DNA from: Synergistaceae bacterium
GTDB lineage: Bacteria > Synergistota > Synergistia > Synergistales > Aminobacteriaceae
Reading direction: 5' to 3'
Length of the DNA stretch: 30,476 bases
Assembly: GCA_017394925.1 (NCBI GenBank)
Contig: JAFPWQ010000031.1
Location: 1-30,476, forward strand
Part shown: one piece after another, positions 7,779 to 16,000 of the stretch
How positions within the stretch are numbered: position 1 is the first letter of the stretch
Layout: the number at the start of each line of letters is the position of its first letter
Notes under the pieces: model-generated
What the model was told of the DNA's origin: nothing
Database searches by the model: none
Seen by the model: only the letters and a program-made list of their open reading frames with translations
Position numbers and translations under genes: made by a program

Positions 7779-8981
7779 TTACTCGATTATCTGCGTTACG
7801 ACTCCCGCACCTACTGTGTGGCCGCCCTCACGAACTGCGAAACGTAATCCCTCTTCCATTGCGATAGGCACAATGAGCTCAACTTCAAACGTTGCGTTAT
7901 CACCAGGCATTACCATTTCGACACCCTCAGGAAGTTTAATGTTGCCGGTAACGTCCGTTGTTCTGAAATAGAACTGAGGCTTGTATCCTGCAAAGAACGG
8001 TGTATGTCTGCCGCCTTCTTCCTTCTTTAAGACGTAGACTTCGCCTTTGAACTTCGTATGAGGAGTAACTGAACCCGGCTTTGCGAGAACCTGACCGCGC
8101 TGTACTTCGTCCTTGTCAATGCCTCTAAGAAGTACGCCTACGTTGTCTCCTGCTTCTGCACTGTCAAGAATCTTTCTGAACATTTCAAGTGATGTTGCAA
8201 CTGTCTTGCGTGTGTCTCTGGTCATTCCGACGATCTCAACTTCTTCACCGGCCTTGATGATTCCGCGCTCAACTCTTCCTGTTACAACCGTGCCGCGTCC
8301 CGTAATCGTGAATACGTCTTCAATCGGCATAAGGAACGGCTTATCGATCTCACGTACAGGATCAGGAATAAATGAATCGCATGCATCCATAAGATCGAAA
8401 ATCGGCTTGCAAATCGGATCGTCTTTTTTGCCTGAACCCTTTTCGAGTACTTCAAGTGCTGAACCGCGAATAATGGGAATATCATCGCCGGGGAACTCGT
8501 ACTTGTTGAGGAGTTCGCGTACTTCCATTTCAACGAGGTCAAGTAATTCAGGGTCATCAACCTGGTCTGTCTTGTTCATGAACACAACAAGTGCAGGAAC
8601 GTTCACCTGACGGGCAAGCAGTACGTGCTCACGTGTCTGGGGCATCGGGCCGTCTGCAGCACTGACAACTAAAATTGTTCCGTCCATCTGTGCAGCACCA
8701 GTTATCATGTTCTTGATATAGTCAGCGTGGCCGGGGCAGTCGATATGCGCATAGTGGCGTTTCGGTGTCTCGTACTCAACGTGCGCAATGTTAATCGTGA
8801 TTCCGCGCTCTCTCTCTTCGGGAGCCTTATCAATCATGTCATATGCTGTGAACTCTGCAAAATTCTCTGTGGCAAGGCACTTCGTGATTGCTGCTGTTAA
8901 TGTCGTCTTGCCGTGATCGATATGTCCAATCGTTCCAATGTTCAAATGCGGCTTGTTGCGCTCAAACTTCTCTTTTGCCAT
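7779..8981 (-). CDS. tuf: Translation elongation factor Tu
   Basis: EF-Tu delivers aminoacyl-tRNA to the ribosomal A site as a GTP complex. The 400-aa protein has GHIDHGKT (residues 19-26, G1; Ile in place of the usual Val), RGITI (G2), DCPGH (G3) and NKTD (G4; Thr in place of the common Cys), followed by domain 2 with GRGTVVTGRVERG and domain 3 ending GGHTVGAGVVT. AAGGAG precedes the ATG by 9 nt. A second tuf copy elsewhere cannot be excluded. Confidence 0.98.
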   Translation of the reverse strand: MAKEKFERNKPHLNIGTIGHIDHGKTTLTAAITKCLATENFAEFTAYDMIDKAPEERERGITINIAHVEYETPKRHYAHIDCPGHADYIKNMITGAAQMDGTILVVSAADGPMPQTREHVLLARQVNVPALVVFMNKTDQVDDPELLDLVEMEVRELLNKYEFPGDDIPIIRGSALEVLEKGSGKKDDPICKPIFDLMDACDSFIPDPVREIDKPFLMPIEDVFTITGRGTVVTGRVERGIIKAGEEVEIVGMTRDTRKTVATSLEMFRKILDSAEAGDNVGVLLRGIDKDEVQRGQVLAKPGSVTPHTKFKGEVYVLKKEEGGRHTPFFAGYKPQFYFRTTDVTGNIKLPEGVEMVMPGDNATFEVELIVPIAMEEGLRFAVREGGHTVGAGVVTQIIE

Positions 8982-9008
8982 TATTCATATCTCCTTTGTG
9001 TTTTACTG

Positions 9009-11072
9009 CTAAATTCTTCCCTGCAGAATCTTTTCGCTGACTTCCGCAGGAGTCTGTTCATAGTGATCAAACTGCATCGAGTAATTCGCACGTCCTGATG
9101 TCTTGCTTCTCAAGTCCGTTGCATAACCGAACATTCCCACAAGAGGCACAAACGCTTTTATGATTCTCGCATTGGCTCTTAAATCCATTCCGTCAATGCG
9201 GCCTCTCCTCGATGACAAATCACCAATGACATCACCAACATATTCTTCGGGCGTTACTACTTCTACTGACATTACCGGCTCCATAAGCACAGGATCAGCG
9301 CGTTTCATGGCCTCCTTGAATCCCATTGATGCCGCTATCTTGAATGCCATCTCTGAGCTGTCTACTTCATGATATGAGCCGTCAACTAACGCTACCTTAA
9401 CGCCTATCACAGGATACCCTCCGAGAACTCCTGACTGCACAGCCTCTTCAAGTCCTTTTTCAACCGCCGTTATGAATTCCTTCGGGATTACTCCGCCTAC
9501 TATCTTGTCCTCAAACTCGAACTTGCCGCCTTCAATCGGTTCAATCTCAAACACAACATGACCGTACTGACCTCTTCCGCCTGACTGACGGATATATTTG
9601 CCTTCTGCACGTGCTGGTTTCCTGATTGCCTCACGGTATGCTACCTGAGGATTGCCGACTTTAACGTCAACTCCGAATTCACGCTTTAACCTGTCTACGA
9701 TTATCTCAAGGTGTAATTCTCCCATTCCTGAGATTACAGTCTGGCCGCTCTCCTCATCGTTATGTACTTTGAACGTCGGATCTTCATCGGCTAATGCTGC
9801 AAGTCCCTTTGAGAGTTTCACTTTGTCGTTCTGTGTTGCAGGCTCAACCGCTAACGAGATAACCGGCTCAGGGAATTCAAGACTCTCAAGAACTATCTGA
9901 TTCGATTCATCACACAGCGTATCTCCTGTTTTTGTGCTTCTCAGTGAAGGAACAGCTACAATCATTCCGGCTTCCATCGAGTCAATATCTTCGCGCTTGT
10001 TTGAATGCATTCTCATTATGCGCCCGATTCGCTCTTTCTGTCTCGATGTCGGATTGTATAACGCACTGCCTTTTTCCAGTTTACCCGAATAAACTCTCAG
10101 GAAAAATAACTTGCCTAAGAACGGATCAACTGCAACCTTAAACGCTAATGCCGCAAATGGTTCTTCAGGGTTACTATGCCTCTCAAGAATCATTTCAGGG
10201 TCATTAGGCGATATTCCTTTAACCGGCGGAATGTCTATCGGGCTTGGCAGATATTCAACTACTGCATCAAGTAACGGCTCAACGCATTTATTCTTGAAGG
10301 CTGATCCGCATAATACGGGTACGGCTTTAAGATTAATTACTGCTTCCCTCAGTGTTTTACGAATCAGTTCAGGGCTTACAGGTTTTCCCTCAAGGAACAG
10401 CATCATGATATCATCGCTGAAATCTGATAACGCTTCTATTATGTTGTCCCGTCCCTGCTTCGCTGACATCGCAAGTTCTGCCGGGATTGGTCTTTCTGTC
10501 GGAGCCTGGCCAAGTACACCCGAAAAATAAAACGCCTTCTGTTCAATTAAATCTACTACTCCGGCGAAATCATCTTCTGCACCAATCGGAAGCTGTAACG
10601 GAATCGCATTAGCTCCAAGTCTCTCACGCATGGCCTTCACAACTGATTCAAAATCCGCACCGATTCTGTCCATCTTATTCACAAATGCTACTCTCGGTAC
10701 ATGATATTTATCCGCCTGTCTCCATACAGTTTCGGACTGAGGCTCTACTCCTCCTACCGCACAAAATACGGCTACTGCTCCGTCAAGTACTCTCATAGAC
10801 CGCTCTACTTCGGCTGTAAAATCCACGTGGCCTGGCGTATCAATTAAATTAATAGTATGACCCTTCCATGCACACGTTGTAGCAGCACTCGTGATTGTTA
10901 TTCCTCTTTCACGCTCCTGCTCCATCCAGTCCATCGTCGCAGTCCCCTCATGAACTTCGCCGACCTTATAGTTACTTCCCGTGTAATATAAAATGCGCTC
11001 ACTCGTCGTAGTTTTGCCTGCGTCTATATGTGCCGCTATTCCTATATTACGTACTTTTGAAATGTCCTGCAA
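9009..11072 (-). CDS. fusA: Translation elongation factor G (TTG start)
   Basis: EF-G catalyses translocation of tRNA and mRNA using GTP. The 687-aa protein has AHIDAGKTT (G1), the RGITI switch, DTPGHVDF (G3), NKMD (G4) and the later domains, including VKVGNPQVAYREAI, GGRGQYGHVVFE and the EPVMSVEV...GDVIGDLSSRRG region. The start is TTG (Met-Gln-Asp-Ile-Ser), with AGGAG about 9 nt upstream; no ATG precedes the conserved N-terminus. It is 27 nt after rpsG. The normal length and intact G motifs indicate the canonical factor, not a tetracycline-protection relative. Confidence 0.97.
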   Translation of the reverse strand: MQDISKVRNIGIAAHIDAGKTTTSERILYYTGSNYKVGEVHEGTATMDWMEQERERGITITSAATTCAWKGHTINLIDTPGHVDFTAEVERSMRVLDGAVAVFCAVGGVEPQSETVWRQADKYHVPRVAFVNKMDRIGADFESVVKAMRERLGANAIPLQLPIGAEDDFAGVVDLIEQKAFYFSGVLGQAPTERPIPAELAMSAKQGRDNIIEALSDFSDDIMMLFLEGKPVSPELIRKTLREAVINLKAVPVLCGSAFKNKCVEPLLDAVVEYLPSPIDIPPVKGISPNDPEMILERHSNPEEPFAALAFKVAVDPFLGKLFFLRVYSGKLEKGSALYNPTSRQKERIGRIMRMHSNKREDIDSMEAGMIVAVPSLRSTKTGDTLCDESNQIVLESLEFPEPVISLAVEPATQNDKVKLSKGLAALADEDPTFKVHNDEESGQTVISGMGELHLEIIVDRLKREFGVDVKVGNPQVAYREAIRKPARAEGKYIRQSGGRGQYGHVVFEIEPIEGGKFEFEDKIVGGVIPKEFITAVEKGLEEAVQSGVLGGYPVIGVKVALVDGSYHEVDSSEMAFKIAASMGFKEAMKRADPVLMEPVMSVEVVTPEEYVGDVIGDLSSRRGRIDGMDLRANARIIKAFVPLVGMFGYATDLRSKTSGRANYSMQFDHYEQTPAEVSEKILQGRI

Positions 11073-11099
11073 AAATTTTACTCCTGCAATAATAAGTTT

Positions 11100-11570
11100 T
11101 TACCAGCGATAATGCGCAAATGCCCGGTTAGCTTCCGCCATTCTGTGAGTGTCATCACGGCGTTTAATCGAAGCTCCTTCGTTCTTGTAGGCATCCATTA
11201 ATTCACGCATTAATCTCTCTGACATCGGCATACCCTTTTTGGCTCTGGCAAATGATACGATCCAGCGAATCGATAACTGCACTCCGCGTTCAGGCGTTAC
11301 TTCCACAGGCACCTGATACGTTGCTCCTCCTACACGGCGGGGACGTACTTCGATGTTCGGCGTAACGTTCTTCATTGCGGTCTCGAACACTTCAAAGGGT
11401 TCTACTCCAAGCTTCTCTGCTGCCTGCTCAAGTGCTCCGTAAAAGATTTTCTCGGCAAGGCTCCTTTTTCCGCCCATCATCAACGCACTGATAAATCTCG
11501 ATGCTGCCGGGTTGCTGAATCTTATATCCGGCATAGGCGGACGCTTCTTAACATGTCCTTTTCTCGGCAT
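11100..11570 (-). CDS. rpsG: 30S ribosomal protein S7
   Basis: S7 nucleates assembly of the 30S head and lines the E site. The 156-aa protein matches the family length, with MPRKGHVKKRPPMPDIRF, VEVRPRRVGGATYQVPVEV, RWIVSFARAKKGMPMSERL and the DDTHRMAEANRAFAHYRW end. AGGAGGGG lies 10 nt upstream of the ATG. In E. coli S7 regulates the str operon through the rpsL-rpsG gap; here that gap is only 19 nt, too short for the same structure. Confidence 0.98.
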   Translation of the reverse strand: MPRKGHVKKRPPMPDIRFSNPAASRFISALMMGGKRSLAEKIFYGALEQAAEKLGVEPFEVFETAMKNVTPNIEVRPRRVGGATYQVPVEVTPERGVQLSIRWIVSFARAKKGMPMSERLMRELMDAYKNEGASIKRRDDTHRMAEANRAFAHYRW

Positions 11571-11589
11571 CTACGTAATTCCCCTCCTG

Positions 11590-11967
11590 CTAGTTAGCCT
11601 TCGGTCTGCGTGCCCCGTACTTTGAACGGCTGCGCTTCCTGTTCTCTACACCGCCGCAGTCAAGCGTTCCTCTGATTATGTGATAGCGTACACCGGGAAG
11701 GTCTTTCACTCTTCCGCCCCTCACTAACACTACTGAGTGTTCCTGCAAGTTATGCCCGATTCCAGGAATATATGATGTTACTTCGATTCCGTTCGTCAGT
11801 CTCACACGCGCTACTTTCCGCAATGCTGAGTTCGGCTTCTTCGGCGTTATCGTATATACACGTGTGCATACGCCTCTTCTGGCCGGATTCCCCTGCAATG
11901 CCGGAGAATTACTTTTGCTCTTCTTCTCTTCACGTCCAAGACGCACTAACTGATTAATTGTTGGCAC
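11590..11967 (-). CDS. rpsL: 30S ribosomal protein S12 (GTG start)
   Basis: S12 sits at the decoding centre and controls accuracy; it is the classical streptomycin target. The 125-aa protein has PTINQLVRLGREEK at the N-terminus and TPKKPNSALRK and GGRVKDLPGVRYH. Lys43 and Lys88, where resistance changes occur, are wild type. Translation starts at a GTG fixed by the universal N-terminus and by an in-frame stop eight codons upstream. No usual Shine-Dalgarno sequence lies within 20 nt of it; see the leader feature. It is the first gene of the superoperon. Confidence 0.97.
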   Translation of the reverse strand: MPTINQLVRLGREEKKSKSNSPALQGNPARRGVCTRVYTITPKKPNSALRKVARVRLTNGIEVTSYIPGIGHNLQEHSVVLVRGGRVKDLPGVRYHIIRGTLDCGGVENRKRSRSKYGARRPKAN

Positions 11968-12062
11968 AAGTCTCTGCTGTTGAATGTTTCTCTATTCAGG
12001 GTCTTATTTCTGCCCTGTCAGCAGCAGATTACACCTCCTCTCTTAATATTGCGTCAAAACAG
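11968..12062 (-). promoter_or_regulatory. rpsL 5' leader with potential hairpin-bridged Shine-Dalgarno
   Basis: The leader has AGGAGGTG at 12039-12032, 64 nt from the GTG start, with no ATG, GTG or TTG at a usable distance after it. Between them, TCTGCTGCTG (12028-12019) can pair with CAACAGCAGA (11982-11973): seven continuous pairs, one mismatch, two more pairs. Inside lies a second stem, CAGGG/CCCTG. Folding leaves 3 nt plus 5 nt, about 8 nt, between AGGAGGTG and GTG. The pairing is visible; its role in initiation is inferred. Confidence 0.55.
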
Positions 12063-12069
12063 CCTGTAA

Positions 12070-12099
12070 ATATTAGCAAATCACTATCTTTTATGTCAA
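12070..12099 (-). promoter_or_regulatory. Strong sigma-70-type promoter of the ribosomal superoperon
   Basis: A perfect -35 box TTGACA (12099-12094) and a -10 box TAATAT (12075-12070) are separated by 18 nt. The predicted start is near 12062, about 95 nt before rpsL. It lies directly after the end of the cupin gene, with no terminator in between, so some read-through from the cupin gene is possible. Confidence 0.85.
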
Positions 12100-12108
12100 C
12101 ACCTACTA

Positions 12109-12483
12109 TTATCTGTTATCATAGCCCGGCGCATTATATATCAGAGCCATGAACTCAAGCTCACTGTCCGAATTGTTCTCGATTGAATGCCATTGTCCTA
12201 CATCTATAACGCAGACATCACCGGCATGTACTCTCGTCTTTATGCGCTCGCCGTCTTCGGAATTGCCCTCGTAGAAATCTCCTTCTCCTTTCAATATATA
12301 ATACGGCTCTGTATCGTGAATATGCTGATGCCAGCCCGTACGTGTTCCAGGAAGCAGTACCATTCTTGCATAAAGTCTTCCGTGTCCGTTAAGTTCTTCT
12401 TTTGGTACGATTTCATATCTTATTGCCTTACCTTTTCCGCCAGCAGGCCCTTCAATTTCTAGGCCTTCGACTTTGCGAATCAT
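12109..12483 (-). CDS. Small single-domain cupin protein
   Basis: This 124-aa protein is a one-domain cupin, a beta-barrel fold that usually binds a metal and may act as a sugar or small-molecule binding protein, isomerase or dioxygenase. Cupin motif 1 is clear: His52, His54, Glu59 and Gly66 in TGWHQHIHDTEPYYILKGEG. Motif 2 has Gly88-Asp89 and His99 in GQWHSIEN. These are the metal ligands, so binding is likely intact, but substrate and reaction cannot be read from the sequence. GAGGAGG lies about 11 nt upstream of the ATG, with a TATAAT at 12530-12525 as a possible -10. It precedes the ribosomal operon on the same strand. Confidence 0.88.
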   Translation of the reverse strand: MIRKVEGLEIEGPAGGKGKAIRYEIVPKEELNGHGRLYARMVLLPGTRTGWHQHIHDTEPYYILKGEGDFYEGNSEDGERIKTRVHAGDVCVIDVGQWHSIENNSDSELEFMALIYNAPGYDNR

Positions 12484-12546
12484 TTTTGATTCTTCCTCCT
12501 CGTGAAAAAATTTTTGACATGAAGATTATAATTCAATAAATATAAA

Positions 12547-12608
12547 TCGAATCACAAAATGTAAAATGAGACTGTAAATTTTGATTCACAGAATCGATTC
12601 ACAAAATG
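12547..12608. repeat. Three related GATTCACA repeats and a GAATCGATTC palindrome
   Basis: Near-identical units lie at 12547-12561 (TCGAATCACAAAATG), 12582-12594 (TGATTCACAGAAT) and 12594-12608 (TCGATTCACAAAATG). The last two overlap a perfect 10-bp palindrome GAATCGATTC (12591-12600). The first covers the expected -35 position of the cupin promoter. They could be regulator binding sites for one or both divergent genes; no regulator is named by the sequence. Confidence 0.45.
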
Positions 12609-12716
12609 AAAATCCAATTTACGAATCAGCATATCGAACTATTAAGTGAATTAAAGAACACTTACTTAATCGCCGAAAAGCAAAACGAAAGGAAAAATAC
12701 ATCGTGAATAATATAA

Positions 12717-12878
12717 ATGAATTCTTATACAACTTGGGATTTATTGTGCTATTATTACGAATGTAGTTCGTGTTTCGTGTGTGGCCTTGCAGAAATGGAA
12801 ATCAGCAGGACATACAGCAAAGAGTTTTCATCAGTCGGTTATGTGGTTGGAGCAGGAGTATCACTACAGCTCACATAA
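12717..12878 (+). CDS. Possible 53-aa cysteine-containing peptide (doubtful)
   Basis: An ATG-to-TAA frame encodes 53 residues starting MNSYTTWDLLCYYYE, with four cysteines at residues 11, 16, 19 and 22 and a C-terminal half ending GAGVSLQLT. No ribosome binding site lies before the ATG. The second half reads like the C-terminus of a larger protein, so it could also be a remnant. I do not recognise a family. A shorter frame from GTG 12704 overlaps it. Confidence 0.2.
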   Translation: MNSYTTWDLLCYYYECSSCFVCGLAEMEISRTYSKEFSSVGYVVGAGVSLQLT

Positions 12879-13074
12879 TAGAAATTTTTTGAGGAGGTGA
12901 AAGGCTCCTTCACAAAAAGAAAGTGCGCAGGGAGGCGGACACTAATTCCGGGTTAAATCAAAACGGAAGAGTATCCATAGGAATGGATTTTAATGTCTTA
13001 TCGTTATATCCATCAAAACAAATTTCAAGAATAACTTTAACTTTATGGAAGGAAATGAAAAGGAGGTTTTGTTC

Positions 13075-16000
13075 ATGAAAGCAAAGAAAAGCATATTAGG
13101 GCTGCTTCTCATCATCGCGATGCTGTTCTCATGTGCTGCGGTCTCGTATGCTGAAGAGGCAACCAAAGCTCCGAAGTTCACGACTTCAAAGCTGGATGCC
13201 GGAGAGCACGGCAAAGCGTATGAACAGACAATTGAAGTTGAGAACAACTTGAATGAAAGTGGCGGTTACACTAATTTGGCCATCACATCAGCAGCAAGAA
13301 CAGCTCTGGGGAAATTCGGCATCACCGTAACAAACAATGATGACGGCTCACTTTTGCTCACAACAGGTGATGACCCACTTGTATCACCTACAGCGGGCTA
13401 CAAGTTCAAGGTTACGGCCACAAACAAATGGCGCAAAAACACGGATGATAGTTTCAAGGACGGCAAGACAGAGAAAGAGTACACACTGAAAATTACCGGC
13501 GTTGCTCCTGAGATAGTGAGCCCTGACCCGACACCTGATGAGGGCAGCACAATTAAGGAGATTTCAGATCTTGCAGCACCTGAAGGTTACAAGTATCCTG
13601 TCAAGGGAACAGAAATAACAGCTATTGAATTTACAACGAATGCAGCATCCCCGAAAGTTGTCATGACAGCAACAGGTCTTCCGAAGGGTTTATCGTTCAG
13701 GGCAACTGACCAGCCTGCAGCCGGTGGACAGCCTGCTACGACAACATATACTCTTTCGGGAAAACCTACGGAAACGGGAACATTCAAGATCACGATTAAG
13801 GCCGAGAATGCCGACAAGAAAGGCACAGGAATTTCAAAGGCCGCAACCGCAAAATACGAAATGAATGTTCTTGATACGCCCAGCTTAAACCCCACGGCAT
13901 TTAAGGATGTTACATTCGGAAAGAATTTCTCTCAGAAGTTCACAGTAACGGGTGTAAGCAAAAATGCACCGCTCACTGCTGCGGCAGTTGGAGTACTTGA
14001 CGAAAATGAAGAGTTCGTAAGTCTCACCGATGCCGGATATGGTATTGAAGGCGAATACGAAAACGGAAAATTCACGATTTCAGGTGCGGTTGAGTCTATC
14101 GATTTCGGTGAGGCACAAGATGTAACTATTCCTATAGTATTCAAAATGCTGAGCGCGGCAGTTGAAGAAGAATCAACGGATGTAACTCTAAATCTGAAGG
14201 TTCTCGGCACAGCTCCTGTATTCACGAATAAGTCCGAAGCGCAGACAGCCGTATCATCCCTCACAAAGGGTGAGGATATGGAAAGTTTTGATGTCAGTGC
14301 AACAGGTCCCGGCACTATCACATGGACTGTAGGCGCTCTTCCTGACGGCATTACGAGTACGAGCGCAGACCCGACTGTTGACGGAACAACCAGCACGATC
14401 AAAATCGGCGGAACTCCTACAGTAACAGCGAAAAATTTCCCTGTTGACATCACAGCGAAGAACGCAAAAGGCTCAACGAAGATCACGCTGAAGTTCACGA
14501 TTGACGGTGAAGCTCCTGTTATAACGATGATTCCTGACGTAACAACCAGTGCAGACGAACCATCATATGCAGCACTGGGAATCAACAGCGGAGATGTCAG
14601 CATCACCATGTCAGCGGACAGCGGGCCGGTTACATGGAAAGTTACGAAACTTCCGAAGGGCTTAAATTTTGTTCTGACTGATGCAGAAGGCAAGACTGTT
14701 AATACCAAGACATCACAGTATGCCATGATCAAAGGTAAAGCTACAGCCGCAATGAAGGATACAGACGTAGTAACGGTAACAGCGACTGACCCGAACACGA
14801 GAAAGTCATCAGAGACGTTATCGCTTGCTGGTCTTCATGTTTATCCTGTGCCGACGATCAAGACGAAGAAATTCTCGGATGTTAAGATCGGCAGTGAATA
14901 CGAGTCAGTCATCAAGGCAGAGGGTACAACCAGCTGGGAAGTCAAAACTGACTACGGCGATGATGATACATTATTCCCTGATGGTCTCACGCTTGACAGT
15001 TCAGACGCAGCTAACCTGAAACTAAGCGGCAAGCTTGCTACAATTCCTTCAAACGATAAAGGGCTGGTCACAACGATAAAGGTTACACTTACGGCTGTAG
15101 GCCCCGGCGGAAAGTCAGACGCTCTCGATATACCGCTTAAAATAAAGGGTGATGCTCCGAAATTCACAACAAGCAGCCTTGCAACTGCATACACGAAGGC
15201 CGGAACAGAGAGCAATACGATCAGCGTAACAGGAACGAAGCCTATGACGATCAGCGCGTACATCGCGAAGAAGGATGCAACAGCAGTCGGAATCACAACA
15301 AATGCTGAAAAAATTTTTATCCCCTCCGATGCAGAGAACCCTGAAGCCAATACCGGATTCTATCTCACGTCAGCAGATGCGGATGACGGCTATACTCTTA
15401 CGCTCGCGAAAGCTGAAGGCAAAGGCGGCTCATTCAAGAATCTGGGAGTAACAATCGAGGCTGATAACGGACTTGGAACTAAGGCTACAACGAAGGTATT
15501 CAAGGCTACGATGACGGGTGAGGCTCCTGTATGGTATCTTCTGGACGGAGAAGATTATGTTACTCTGTCAGATGATTTCAAAAATAATCCTGTTGTGAAC
15601 TTCACTGCAAAGTCAGCAGATGCGCTCAACATGACATTCAAGGCAAGCGGCGATGCTCCTATGACGTTTACAGTATCACCTAACCAGAATACGGCAGGTC
15701 TTAATATTACAACAAGTGATGATGCAAAGACCGTAACGATCGCTTCAACAAGGAGCGCAGAAGCGAAGAGCACGAAGGTAACAATGACTGCGAAGAACGG
15801 CGACGGAACAGCTAAACTTGTTGTTACGTTCAACGGTCAGGATGCACCTGTAATTGATGTCCCAACAGACGGATACTCGAAAGTGGTTGAGCAGAATAAG
15901 AAATTCAGCCTTGCACTGAAACTCAAGAGTGGTACTTCACCAGTTGAATGGGGATATGCTGCGCTTGAAGACGGTGATGAAGATCATATTACATCATCAG

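Larger units (their letters stand above)
12484..13074. other. 591-bp gene-poor divergent region upstream of the large surface protein
   Basis: This AT-rich stretch separates the cupin gene from the large repeat protein. It holds GATTCACA-type repeats near 12547-12608, a 53-codon reading frame of doubtful reality (12717-12878), an orphan GAGGAGGTG (12891-12899) followed by a small GTGAA/TTCAC hairpin, and an ATCCAT/ATGGAT hairpin near 12973-12988. No clear -35/-10 pair for the plus-strand gene was found, so the transcription start is unknown; a long 5' untranslated leader is possible. Confidence 0.6.

Noticed and set aside
12891..12957. Short leader peptide frame after GAGGAGGTG
   Set aside because: The only start is a GTG that overlaps the ribosome binding site itself, and the 19-residue product has no recognised feature.
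13045..13074. Upstream in-frame ATG for the large repeat protein
   Set aside because: It would put the strong AAAAGGAGG site inside the gene and place ten charged residues before a normal signal peptide; the ATG at 13075 fits both.
13932..14798. 288-aa reading frame on the minus strand inside the large protein gene
   Set aside because: It is the opposite-strand shadow of the repeat gene; its Val/Ser/Pro-rich translation has no start site or domain.
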